DNA of 36,237 nt. Origin: a virus. The position numbers and the translations under genes were made by a program. The stretch is from positions 1 to 36,237 of the IMG/VR virus record IMGVR_UViG_3300036766_000102. One strand, 5' to 3'. Of this stretch, positions 29,349-35,780 are shown one piece after another. The notes under the pieces are model-generated. The model ran no database searches and had not been told where the DNA came from. It saw only the letters and a program-made list of their open reading frames with translations. Each line of letters begins with the position of its first letter. Position 1 is the first letter of the stretch.

Positions 29349-29573
29349 AAGGAGGGCACGGACGACAACCGCCCCGCAGTCGCACAGGGCGACCTCCCAT
29401 AAACAGAACGGCCGATGCCCACTGCGTTTCTCCAGCGCCTCCCGGCACTCCCGAAAGAGCCTGACCGTGGCGCAGGGCCAGTCCTCTTCGCAGCCGTCGC
29501 ACCATGGCGGGTCGCAGTCCAGGGTGTGCGGATGCCAGTCCGCGATGATGCTCGGCAGGGTCGGCGGTGTCAC
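29319..29573 (-). CDS. Small Cys-rich protein
   Basis: An 84-residue protein (GTG 29573, GTGA overlap). The cluster LDCDPPWCDGCEEDWPC and a second CLWEVALCDCG give seven Cys with nearby Trp, so zinc binding is likely. VRLFRECREALEKR links it to the 23939-24172 protein (ICGGCGRIWPC ... LLSECRDGL). Function unknown. Confidence 0.65.
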   Translation of the reverse strand: MTPPTLPSIIADWHPHTLDCDPPWCDGCEEDWPCATVRLFRECREALEKRSGHRPFCLWEVALCDCGAVVVRALLARLTEEVTP

Positions 29574-29818
29574 GACGGGCTCCACGATCGCGCCCCTTCC
29601 CATGTCACCGTGCTTCTCACCCGTTGGCAGGTGAAACAGACCTGGGTGAGCGCGTTCATGAAGCTGCTGTAGGCGACTTGCTGAACGTGGCGACCCTCGC
29701 AGGCTTTGACCTGCTCGCGGACGGCCGCTAGGTCGGCCAGCAGGTCGTACTGGAAGGTCAGGGTCGGCGGTGTCGCAGCCTGCGCCGCTGCGTCGAGGGC
29801 ATCGAGGTCGATGGTCAC
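29570..29818 (-). CDS. Small hypothetical protein
   Basis: An 82-residue protein (GTG 29818, GTGA overlap). Helical start (IDLDALDAAAQAATPPTLTF, DLLADLAAVREQVKACEG) and a C-terminal CFTCQRV pair with Trp. The TPPTL element recurs at the start of the next gene's product, a sign of local duplication. Function unknown. Confidence 0.6.
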   Translation of the reverse strand: MTIDLDALDAAAQAATPPTLTFQYDLLADLAAVREQVKACEGRHVQQVAYSSFMNALTQVCFTCQRVRSTVTWEGARSWSPS

Positions 29819-30060
29819 GGCTGGGCCTCGCCTTGGACGCCTTGCACCTTCCCGAGGTCGGCATACAGCATCGAAAGGAACTCCTGCGCACGATCGAGTT
29901 CGCGGGTGGCAATAGCCTCTACCGCCTGAGCGTCAAGAAGGAGTAGCCGGCGCCGAGTCACTTCGTCGCGGGCAACCCATGAACGGCGCTCGGCCTCATT
30001 CCGGTGTTGGAGGGCCTGTTCGATCATTCGCCATGCTGTCTGTCGCAGTAGTTCGCTCAC
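29815..30060 (-). CDS. Small coiled-coil-like protein
   Basis: An 81-residue protein from GTG 30060 (GTGA overlap). Nearly all helical and charged (RMIEQALQHRNEAERRSW, VTRRRLLLLDAQAVEAIATR). Function unknown. Confidence 0.6.
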   Translation of the reverse strand: MSELLRQTAWRMIEQALQHRNEAERRSWVARDEVTRRRLLLLDAQAVEAIATRELDRAQEFLSMLYADLGKVQGVQGEAQP

Positions 30061-30587
30061 GGAACCCTCCTCCATTCCACGGTGTGGTTGCTAGGCCGGC
30101 CAAAGAGCCACGCCGAAGCGGCTAGGGTCATATCCACGAAGTCCCGGGCGCTCTTGCCGTGGCGGTCACGGACCTGCACCAGCAAGGAACGGTCGTGCCA
30201 GCGGAGCACGATCCAGCTTCCCAGCGGCACGGAGTTCATCGCCACCGCGAACGTCCCCGGGCGGAACAGCCCCCCGTCCGCGAAGTGGTGCGTGCCATCG
30301 TCCAGACCGTCCGACCCTCCGAAGAAGGTCGTCCGGATGAGGTGCCAGCGGCCCTGTCCACCGCTGGCGACCGGCGACACGCGGGGACTCGCAACCCTGA
30401 CAGGACCGGCGATGCCTTCCGACACCGAGAGAGACGCAGGAGCCGCCAGGGGCGATGCCGCGCTGGCATGGACCGTCTCGGGACGGGGCTGCTGCGCCTC
30501 TCTCGTGGTCGCAAGGGCGTCTGAGAGGAAGGCCACCACGAGCAGGATGGCCAGGAGGGTGTCGAGGAAGAGCAGGCGGCCGGTCAC
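30057..30587 (-). CDS. Membrane-anchored RlpA-like (double-psi beta-barrel) protein
   Basis: A 176-residue protein from GTG 30587. A signal anchor (LLFLDTLLAILLVVAFLSDALA, residues about 5-26) is followed by a Ala/Pro/Ser linker and, from about 82, a double-psi beta-barrel of the RlpA type: TTFFGGSDGLDDG, FADGGLFRPGTFAVAMNSVP, LGSWIVLR, VQVRDRHGKSARDFVDMT with the conserved Asp 152 in the DFVDMT stretch. RlpA-like domains bind or cut peptidoglycan glycan strands. Here it lies in the early region away from the lysis genes. A role in entry, superinfection control or wall remodelling is inferred. The usual leading Tyr of the family is Phe here. Confidence 0.7.
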   Translation of the reverse strand: MTGRLLFLDTLLAILLVVAFLSDALATTREAQQPRPETVHASAASPLAAPASLSVSEGIAGPVRVASPRVSPVASGGQGRWHLIRTTFFGGSDGLDDGTHHFADGGLFRPGTFAVAMNSVPLGSWIVLRWHDRSLLVQVRDRHGKSARDFVDMTLAASAWLFGRPSNHTVEWRRVP

Positions 30588-30844
30588 GGCTTCGTCACCG
30601 TGACGCGAACAGCCGTCGGCAATCGCCAGCCATGCGGCTCATGGCGGAGGTCCGGTCTCTGGCGGATGTAGCCGTACCGTTCCTCGATGTAGGCCCGCGT
30701 TTCACGGCGGGTCCGGAACAGCCGGAAGCCCGCCCCAGCGCCCGTCCCGTAGTCCCAGATCAGGTGCCGCTGGTCACCATCGAGCCGGTTGACGCTGTGC
30801 CACTCGACGGCCCATGCCGTGAGGGGCTGCTGGAGGCGGGTCAC
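30584..30844 (-). CDS. Hypothetical protein
   Basis: An 86-residue protein from GTG 30844 (GTGA overlap). Contains AWAVEWHSVNRLDGDQRHLI, then FRLFRTRRETRAYIEERYGY, a pattern found in small phage proteins that read 'W.V.(W)HS.N.LDG....L'. Basic and aromatic; may bind nucleic acid. Function unknown. Confidence 0.65.
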   Translation of the reverse strand: MTRLQQPLTAWAVEWHSVNRLDGDQRHLIWDYGTGAGAGFRLFRTRRETRAYIEERYGYIRQRPDLRHEPHGWRLPTAVRVTVTKP

Positions 30845-31182
30845 CGCAGCACCGCTTCCACGGTCCCGTCCCACCGGAGCGCCCGTTCCACGAGCGTCAG
30901 GGCTTGGCCGGACTCGACCATCTTCCGGGTCACCCGCAGGACCCGCCAGCCCAGCGCCGCGGCCTCGGAGAACTTCGCGGCGTCCGACTCGATGCCGGGG
31001 CCGGTGGTATGACGGCCACCCGTCCACGTCCCTCCGTCGACCTCGACGGCGACCCTGCGATCCGGCCAAGCCAGGTCGAACCGCCACCGCCTCACCGGGT
31101 GGAAGCGGACCTCCCGCTCCGGGATGAGGCCGACGGCACGGAGCTGCCACGCCAGAGTCTCGACCAGCTCGGAGACGGTCAC
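30841..31182 (-). CDS. Vsr/DUF559-like endonuclease
   Basis: A 113-residue protein (GTG 31182, GTGA overlap). RFDLAWPDRRVAVEVDGGTW contains the Asp ... Glu-x-Asp set of the Vsr/DUF559 branch of PD-(D/E)XK enzymes, followed by GWRVLRVTRKMVESG, the typical end of this fold ('GwrvlRvtw..v'). In phages such small nucleases take the place of RusA-like junction resolvases or nick DNA. It follows the replication-initiator-like gene, which fits a role in replication or recombination. Confidence 0.75.
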   Translation of the reverse strand: MTVSELVETLAWQLRAVGLIPEREVRFHPVRRWRFDLAWPDRRVAVEVDGGTWTGGRHTTGPGIESDAAKFSEAAALGWRVLRVTRKMVESGQALTLVERALRWDGTVEAVLR

Positions 31183-31799
31183 GACGGGAGCCCCGGCTTC
31201 CCGGTGACATCGGGGCGGACGCCGTGCTTCGTCATCTTCTCGTCGAAAGGCGTCTTTCCATTCGTCCCCGACGCCGCAATCGGCGGCGCGGCGGGCTCGG
31301 ACGGGATGGGCTTGGATGGGCTTGTACGGGATGGGCTAGGCGGCGCGGCGCGGCGTTTCGCCGCAGAACGCCGCAGGACCTCTTCATGAGCCTTCGCGAA
31401 GGTCGCCGGAGCCCCTTCGATGCCGTACACGATGTCCATCCAGCCGGGCGGGCAGGGGTAGCGCGAGGGGTAGGCGCGGCGCTGGAAGCTCTGGTACTGC
31501 CACCAGTCCGAGATCTGGATGTAGGGCTCGCCGCGGCGTTCGTAGAGCCGCAGCGACCGCTGGGCGGCCAACTCCTGGAGCGCCGCCGCAACCTCCGCCA
31601 CGGTCACGTCGGGCATCTTCGGGAAGCACAGGCCCCGGATGTCCTGCGCGTCGCCGTGGAGCCGCCCTTGGTCATCGGCCTGCACGATGAGGCGGGGCCA
31701 GAGGGCATTGGCCATGATCGAGCAACGGGAGAGCGTGCGGCTGTCGCACATCTCGGGGTAGATGCTGCGCGGGCCAGTTGTGCCGAAGGTCTTCGGCAT
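31179..31799 (-). CDS. Replication-initiator-like winged-helix protein
   Basis: A 206-residue protein; ATG 31799 overlaps the previous stop (TGATG). The N-terminal 120 residues (MCDSRTLSRCSIMANALWPR, IVQADDQGRLHGDAQDIRGL, VAAALQELAAQRSLRLYERR, GEPYIQISDWWQYQSFQRR) match the winged-helix domain at the start of many phage replisome-organiser proteins ('ll..aDdeGrl.gdp..ik....p....v...l..L...gli..Ye..g..yiqi.nw...Q'). A Pro/Ser linker and short tail follow; no helicase-loader domain. Iteron-like repeats lie in the linker part of the gene (31305-31339), as in lambda O. Confidence 0.75.
   Translation of the reverse strand: MPKTFGTTGPRSIYPEMCDSRTLSRCSIMANALWPRLIVQADDQGRLHGDAQDIRGLCFPKMPDVTVAEVAAALQELAAQRSLRLYERRGEPYIQISDWWQYQSFQRRAYPSRYPCPPGWMDIVYGIEGAPATFAKAHEEVLRRSAAKRRAAPPSPSRTSPSKPIPSEPAAPPIAASGTNGKTPFDEKMTKHGVRPDVTGKPGLPS
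31305..31339. repeat. Iteron-like 10-bp direct repeats, origin candidate
   Basis: GATGGGCTTG at 31305-31314 and 31315-31324 and GATGGGCTAG at 31330-31339. They lie in the Pro/Ser linker part of the initiator-like gene. Direct repeats inside an initiator gene are the layout of lambdoid origins, but low-complexity coding can also explain them. Confidence 0.4.
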
Positions 31800-32017
31800 C
31801 AGGCCGCCGCCCGCTTCCGGCGCATCCACTCGGCGTTGTACGCCCGCCGTTTCTCCGGGGTCGGGCACTCGTGCGCGAAGCCGAGGTGGTTGTATCGGTG
31901 CCCGCCGATGACCTCTGCGCGCTGGCCGCAGCCGGGGCACCACTCCTTGGCGTGGAAGTAGCAAACGCGGCGCGGAGTCTGGACAGGGCAGCCCGGTACG
32001 GCGCAGGTGGGGGTCAT
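31799..32017 (-). CDS. Small zinc-finger-like protein
   Basis: A 72-residue protein (ATG 32017, ATGA overlap) with TCAVPGCPVQTPRRVCYFHA, EWCPGCGQRAEVIGGHRYNH and HECPTPEKRR: six Cys and several His suggest two zinc sites. The end is strongly basic (AEWMRRKRAAA), so nucleic-acid binding is plausible. Confidence 0.7.
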   Translation of the reverse strand: MTPTCAVPGCPVQTPRRVCYFHAKEWCPGCGQRAEVIGGHRYNHLGFAHECPTPEKRRAYNAEWMRRKRAAA

Positions 32018-32307
32018 CCGACGCTCGCGCAGATCGTGGCCCGGATAGCCCGATGGGCCTCTCGGGGACTCATGGCGGCTCGCCAGCCAGACTTAGCGCG
32101 GGCAATGGCCTTGGCCCGCCAACCGCGCTCGAACGGACGCGAGCCACGCTCGCCATCCTGCCAGCAGTCGCCGCATCCGAGGCAGTACCACGTGACGCCA
32201 TACCAGCCAGCGAAGGTGCAGTAGAGCCGGCGACGGCGCTGCTCGGTCGGGCAGAACTGGACGCGCCGGAAGTCAGCGTCATAGCCGCCGCAGATGGCCC
32301 CGCTCAT
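32014..32307 (-). CDS. Cys-rich zinc-binding-like protein
   Basis: A 97-residue protein (ATG 32307, ATGA overlap). RRLYCTFAGWYGVTWYCLGC and GDCWQDGER form a Cys cluster, as in small early proteins of mycobacteriophages. The C-terminus is basic (FERGWRAKAIARAKSGWRAA). Function unknown. Confidence 0.68.
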   Translation of the reverse strand: MSGAICGGYDADFRRVQFCPTEQRRRRLYCTFAGWYGVTWYCLGCGDCWQDGERGSRPFERGWRAKAIARAKSGWRAAMSPREAHRAIRATICASVG

Positions 32308-32684
32308 CGCCACGCCGGCCATTCCGTCGCCCGAACCTTCCGACCTTCCGGGACCGGGAGGTCCACCACGAGGGGCCGGTCCTCGACGGCCTTGATGCGT
32401 TTCGCGGTTGCCCTCAAGGCTCTGGCCGTGATGAACTGGTGCGCCGCCCGGATGCGCAGCCGTCGGCAGCATTCCACGATCTCGGCGGAGTCCTTGGCGA
32501 GGCGGTAGCCCTCGGCCGAAGAGATGATCGCGGCCCCGTCGAGGCGGTAGGACTGCACGAGGGCTTCCACGGAGCGCGTGTCGGGCTTGCCCGTCGCCGT
32601 GTAGAGGCCCAGCTTCTCCGCAAGCTCTGCCTTCGTGGCGGGGTCGAGGGTGAGGGCGGAGAGTAACGTCGGGGCGGGGTTCAT
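32304..32684 (-). CDS. Winged-helix DNA-binding protein
   Basis: A 126-residue protein from ATG 32684 (ATGA overlap). Residues 13-60 (DPATKAELAEKLGLYTATGK, RSVEALVQSYRLDGAAIISS, AEGYRLAK) match phage winged-helix proteins with the pattern 'R.vq..v..lR..G.pi.S...GY.la'. The second half is helical and basic (CRRLRIRAAHQFITARALRA). May be a regulator or part of replication control. Its first 22 residues are closely like the micro-ORF at 33865-33933. Confidence 0.75.
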   Translation of the reverse strand: MNPAPTLLSALTLDPATKAELAEKLGLYTATGKPDTRSVEALVQSYRLDGAAIISSAEGYRLAKDSAEIVECCRRLRIRAAHQFITARALRATAKRIKAVEDRPLVVDLPVPEGRKVRATEWPAWR

Positions 32685-32956
32685 CGGGTCCCAATCGGCC
32701 ATCGCCGGAAGTCCAGTTTCTCCTGACACTGCGGGCACCGAAATCGGTCCGTGCCGTAGGCCAACCCGGCATAGCCCGGCTGGGTATGCGCGTAGCTCGT
32801 GCGTCCCTCCGGGACCGGGTGCAATCGGTGCTCCTCACCACCGCGCAGACAGAGCCAGGCGACATGGCGGCGCCCGCGCTCGTCATGGATGGCGATGCGG
32901 TAGCCGCGGTCGCGGGGGTCCATAGGGTCGATGGGCTCAACGATGTGCACGCTCAC
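32681..32956 (-). CDS. Small protein with C-terminal CPQC motif
   Basis: A 91-residue protein (GTG 32956, GTGA overlap). Beta-like start (VHIVEPIDPMDPRDRGYRIA, RHVAWLCLRGGEEHRLHPVP) and CPQCQEKLDFRRW near the end. Function unknown; one of several small Cys proteins in a row. Confidence 0.65.
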   Translation of the reverse strand: MSVHIVEPIDPMDPRDRGYRIAIHDERGRRHVAWLCLRGGEEHRLHPVPEGRTSYAHTQPGYAGLAYGTDRFRCPQCQEKLDFRRWPIGTR

Positions 32957-33147
32957 GGACGTGAACCCATCGGCGCGGCGTAGCGATGGAACCGGGCCAT
33001 GCTGTACCTCTCATGGCCTTCGGGGAGGAGGCAGGGCGAGTCACTGACAGACGACCGGACCGGGCAAGCGGGCAGAACCGCCCCGCAGCTACCGCAGACG
33101 GGGACCCTCACCGCGAACACCGGGCGGGGATGCGTACAGGCGGTCAC
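32953..33147 (-). CDS. Small Cys-rich protein
   Basis: A 64-residue protein (GTG 33147, GTGA overlap). Cys at TACTH, VCGSCGAVLPAC and SPCLLPEGHERY; the last resembles 'CxlpeGHegpHr' zinc motifs of actinophage proteins. Function unknown. Confidence 0.65.
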   Translation of the reverse strand: MTACTHPRPVFAVRVPVCGSCGAVLPACPVRSSVSDSPCLLPEGHERYSMARFHRYAAPMGSRP

Positions 33148-33485
33148 AGCGAGCCCAGCCCTTCGGTGAGGGTGAGAAAGTCGCAGGCGTCACAGTCCAG
33201 GTCGCCCTGGCCATTCGGTTGGTGCATGTCCTCGGTGAGGGCGTAGCGCGCCTTATCGAGTAGGGCGAGGAGCGTTCCGCGGTCGATGTGGGCCTGCTGG
33301 AACGAATCGAACAGGGCGCTTGAACCGTACTTATCCCGCCATCCGTCCTTGACATGACGCGCCATGAGGTGGACAAGATTGTCGAATGTCGGCCCGCTAA
33401 TCGGGTCCTTGCCCGGCGCAGAGGCCAAGTCGTGCCGGGGCGACACGGCACTGAACGAGTTCCCGTGCCGATCGGAAGTCCTCAT
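33144..33485 (-). CDS. Hypothetical protein
   Basis: A 113-residue protein (ATG 33485, ATGA overlap). Helical middle (FDNLVHLMARHVKDGWRDKY) and a C-terminal DCDACDFLTLTEGL. No domain recognised. It follows the excisionase-like gene in the early chain. Confidence 0.62.
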   Translation of the reverse strand: MRTSDRHGNSFSAVSPRHDLASAPGKDPISGPTFDNLVHLMARHVKDGWRDKYGSSALFDSFQQAHIDRGTLLALLDKARYALTEDMHQPNGQGDLDCDACDFLTLTEGLGSL

Positions 33486-33868
33486 GGCCTCACTGACAGC
33501 AGCAGGGCCATGTGGCGCAACAGCGGCCGGATCTGGTCATACAGGACCTCTAGGCGCTGCCATGCCTCCGCTAGTAAGGGGTCCGCGATCTCGTCTGAGC
33601 GGATGCCGTATTCGAGAGTGGCGAGGATGCCGCCTTCCCATCGGACCTTGGAGGCAAGCAGGGCGCGGTCCACGCCCACGGGTTCCGGCACGGCGGTCGT
33701 GTGCTCCTCGACGTACTTCGCGGCATCTTCGGGCCGCACCCGCACCGCCCGACCGATGCGCATGGACGGGATGGCGCCCTGGTCGATGAGCTTCCAAGCG
33801 AACCCCCGACTGACTTGCAGAAACGCAGCGAGGTCCCTCAGCGACCAGAACGCCTGAGTGTCGCTCAT
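33482..33868 (-). CDS. Excisionase/MerR-like HTH protein
   Basis: A 128-residue protein from ATG 33868, with AGAAGG about 7 bases upstream. Residues 8-55 (WSLRDLAAFLQVSRGFAWKL, IPSMRIGRAVRVRPEDAAKY) are the classic excisionase-family winged HTH ('l.dvAe.l.vs..tv.rli..G.ip..riG...ri...d...y'). The C-terminal 65 residues are helical. No integrase is present, so a regulator of early genes is more likely than an excisionase. Confidence 0.8.
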   Translation of the reverse strand: MSDTQAFWSLRDLAAFLQVSRGFAWKLIDQGAIPSMRIGRAVRVRPEDAAKYVEEHTTAVPEPVGVDRALLASKVRWEGGILATLEYGIRSDEIADPLLAEAWQRLEVLYDQIRPLLRHMALLLSVRP

Positions 33869-33933
33869 CGCAAGCCTTCTTTCGTCTGGGGGTCGAAGGT
33901 GAGGGCGTCGAGGAGGGTCGGGGCGGGGTTCAT
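33865..33933 (-). CDS. 22-residue micro-ORF, partial copy of the winged-helix start
   Basis: ATG 33933 overlaps the previous stop and its own TGA overlaps the next ATG (ATGA at both ends). The peptide begins MNPAPTLLDALTFDPQTK; the winged-helix protein at 32304-32684 begins MNPAPTLLSALTLDPATK. It therefore looks like the remnant of a duplicated gene reduced to a coupling leader. Confidence 0.5.
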   Translation of the reverse strand: MNPAPTLLDALTFDPQTKEGLR

Positions 33934-34220
33934 GCGGGCACCCGCTCCATGAGGTCGACCCACTCGCCGAACTCCTCCGCGTATTCCTTGCCAACCGTGA
34001 AACCCCGGCGCAGCAGCATCCCCGCGAGACGGAGCGAGAGGATGGTCGGGAACACGACTCGGCGGTCGCGCGGCAACTGGTCCAGATAGCGGCCCACGTC
34101 GCCGCTACCCTCGCGCTCGGCGGCAATCCAGCCGACGTAGAGGCCCCGGTCCGTCTCCGTCGCGTAGCCGAATACGCCCGGCGCCAACCGCTCCTGCCCC
34201 GTCAGCAACTCGTGGCTCAT
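33930..34220 (-). CDS. Hypothetical protein, weak acetyltransferase-like features
   Basis: A 96-residue protein (ATG 34220, ATGA overlap). RDRRVVFPTILSLRLAGMLL followed by RRGFTVGKEYAEEFGEW resembles the end of GNAT-like phage proteins (conserved '...RL.gmL.rrGF'). Too short for a full acetyltransferase, so the assignment is tentative. Confidence 0.55.
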   Translation of the reverse strand: MSHELLTGQERLAPGVFGYATETDRGLYVGWIAAEREGSGDVGRYLDQLPRDRRVVFPTILSLRLAGMLLRRGFTVGKEYAEEFGEWVDLMERVPA

Positions 34221-34357
34221 CGGAACCCCTGCGCCTTCGCAGCACAGAGCACATGCGCCAAGTCGATGCCGACCATCCGCGTCTCGCCCGTGATGGGCTT
34301 GGCGCAGACGATGCAGATGAGCTTCGGACGGGTGTAGCGGCGCATGGGGCGGGGCAT
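34217..34357 (-). CDS. Small zinc-ribbon-like protein, 46 residues
   Basis: ATG 34357 overlaps the previous stop (TGATG); its stop overlaps the next ATG. MPRPMRRYTRPKLICIVCAK, then IDLAHVLCAAKAQGFR: a basic start, a CxxC pair and a later H/C. Function unknown. Confidence 0.6.
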   Translation of the reverse strand: MPRPMRRYTRPKLICIVCAKPITGETRMVGIDLAHVLCAAKAQGFR

Positions 34358-34626
34358 CACGACCGAGGCTCCGCGTTCGCGTTGATGAGAGCGATTACGC
34401 CTTCGTAGATGTCCAGCAGGTCCAGCACCGTCTGTGGCGCCACGCTCAGGGCCTGCGGCCGTCCCCTGTCGTACTCGTGGTTCTCTTCGGGCCCCGGCCA
34501 GCGGTTGTCATGGATGACATGGGCCGGCCCCACCTTGCAGGTACCGCCGCCGGGGAAACGATGAGCGCAAGGCGGCTCCGCGATGGCGAGTGCCGCCTCC
34601 GCACGGAGGGCATCGAACTTGCTCAC
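34357..34626 (-). CDS. Hypothetical protein with Cys/His motif
   Basis: An 89-residue protein (GTG 34626, GTGA overlap). PPCAHRFPGGGTCKVGPAHV is a Cys-His-Cys-His cluster seen in small actinophage proteins; C-terminal helix TVLDLLDIYEGVIALINANA. Function unknown. Confidence 0.65.
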   Translation of the reverse strand: MSKFDALRAEAALAIAEPPCAHRFPGGGTCKVGPAHVIHDNRWPGPEENHEYDRGRPQALSVAPQTVLDLLDIYEGVIALINANAEPRS

Positions 34627-34790
34627 GAGGCGCTCAACAGGAACACCAGGAAGCCCCAGCCCACGATCAACGTGGCGGTGGCCTGGAGGACGATGAGGCA
34701 GCCGGCCCAGATGCCGGAGGGTGCGCGGCGGTCGCCGAGCCGTTCCCAGAGTTCGTCATCGGTCATGGGGCGGGCTTGCTGGCGGGTCAC
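34623..34790 (-). CDS. Small single-helix membrane protein, 55 residues
   Basis: GTG 34790 overlaps the previous stop (GTGA), and the stop at 34623 overlaps the next GTG. Soluble start (MTDDELWERLGDRRAPSG) and a C-terminal membrane segment (CLIVLQATATLIVGWGFLVF). Function unknown. Confidence 0.65.
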   Translation of the reverse strand: MTRQQARPMTDDELWERLGDRRAPSGIWAGCLIVLQATATLIVGWGFLVFLLSAS

Positions 34791-34978
34791 GGCTTCGGCT
34801 CTTTCACGATGGGCCGAATGACCTCACGCAACAGGGCGCCCGAGAGAAGGATGGACTCGACGGAGACGGTGAGATCCCCGGCGCCGAGTTCGATGCTGCC
34901 CGGGCGTATCTCGACGATGCCGTAGCCCAGCTCGTCCGCGGCCTCACCGAGTTCCCGGAGCCACGTCGCCGCGTTCAC
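34787..34978 (-). CDS. Hypothetical small protein
   Basis: A 63-residue protein from GTG 34978 (GTGA overlap): VNAATWLRELGEAADELGYG, then IVEIRPGSIELGAGDLTVSV and a helix. Helix-strand-strand-helix layout. Function unknown. Confidence 0.62.
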   Translation of the reverse strand: MNAATWLRELGEAADELGYGIVEIRPGSIELGAGDLTVSVESILLSGALLREVIRPIVKEPKP

Positions 34979-35184
34979 GTCGCCCGCCTCTTGATGCTGA
35001 ACACTGTGAGGTCCCCCATCCCCTTGAGCTTGCTGATGCAGGCGTTCGACGGGCCTTGTGCGAGCGGGTCCGAGGTCAACCGCACCCCTAAACCTCCGAC
35101 CTGGACACGGGCACGGAGGGAGGCTGCGGCACGTCCGGGGCCGAGGTCGCGGTACTGCATGGAGCCGCCCTCTTTGAGGGTCAT
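34975..35184 (-). CDS. Hypothetical small protein
   Basis: A 69-residue protein (ATG 35184, ATGA overlap), MTLKEGGSMQYRDLGPGRAA start and a basic end (LTVFSIKRRAT). No domain recognised. Its start overlaps the end of the gene that carries the 45-bp repeat. Confidence 0.55.
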   Translation of the reverse strand: MTLKEGGSMQYRDLGPGRAAASLRARVQVGGLGVRLTSDPLAQGPSNACISKLKGMGDLTVFSIKRRAT

Positions 35185-35780
35185 CGGGCGATGTCCTCAG
35201 CGCAGGAGTAGTCGCCCGCCTTCGGGGCGAGGCCGAGCGCCCGATGTCGCGCAGGGCGGCCGCGATCTGCGCATCCCGCCACGCTTCGGGGTCGGTCGAC
35301 GGAGGGGCCGGCCACCACTTCGCGGAGGTCACGCAGTCGAACTTCAGCGCAGGAGTAGTCGCCCGCCTTCGGGGCGAGGCCGAGCGCCTTATCCGTCGCC
35401 ATCGCCTCGGCGAGCGTTGCGGTCCGGTGCCCGCGGAGGGTCAGGAGCCCGAGAAGCGCGTCGGCTTCGTCGAGCAGGGCCCGGGCTTCGGCCGGATCGC
35501 TCTTGCTGCTCGGCTGGAAGCCGTGGCCGATGTCGAGGGCGCGGTCCTGCAACTTCAGGGCGCGGTCCCATTCCGAGCGCGGCACACCGCGGCGGGGGCG
35601 GTGGAGGTCGTACAGATGGTCGCTCGCGCCATTCGCCCACGTCTCGACCCCGCTCTCAGCGAAGAGGTCGGGGTTGCGCTGGCGCATCTGGGCTTGGAAC
35701 GCGACGGAGCGAGCGAGACGGGCGCGGTGGTTGACGAACTGGCGGAGGCACGTCGCATAACCCGCCCCGAACTCGCTCAT
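35181..35780 (-). CDS. Conserved phage protein with an inserted, repeat-flanked segment
   Basis: A 199-residue frame from ATG 35780 (ATGA overlap). Residues 1-145 match a phage family with landmarks YATCLRQFVNHRARLARS, ETWANGASDHLYDLHRP, RALDIGHGFQPSSKSDPAEA and the end ALGLAPKAGDYSCAE. That end occurs twice, 49 codons apart, because of a 45-base direct repeat; the stretch between (VRLRDLREVVAGPSVDRPRS ...) looks like a wrong-frame reading of another gene. Without the 147-base insertion the protein would be 150 residues. Function unknown; helical, possibly DNA- or membrane-associated. Confidence 0.65.
   Translation of the reverse strand: MSEFGAGYATCLRQFVNHRARLARSVAFQAQMRQRNPDLFAESGVETWANGASDHLYDLHRPRRGVPRSEWDRALKLQDRALDIGHGFQPSSKSDPAEARALLDEADALLGLLTLRGHRTATLAEAMATDKALGLAPKAGDYSCAEVRLRDLREVVAGPSVDRPRSVAGCADRGRPARHRALGLAPKAGDYSCAEDIAR
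35197..35241. repeat. 45-bp direct repeat, copy 1
   Basis: Identical to 35344-35388; the distance of 147 bases is a multiple of three. It codes for the end of the conserved protein. The 102 bases between the copies contain, in another frame from GTG 35332, a gene-like start (VTSAKWWPAPPSTDPEAWRD). Confidence 0.95.
35344..35388. repeat. 45-bp direct repeat, copy 2
   Basis: Second identical copy (see 35197-35241). Either a duplication in the genome or a junction between two strain variants joined by the assembler. Confidence 0.95.

Noticed and set aside
33482-33868. Evidence for a temperate lifestyle from the excisionase-like and XRE proteins
   Set aside because: No tyrosine or serine integrase, attachment site or partition gene was found, so these regulators do not prove lysogeny.
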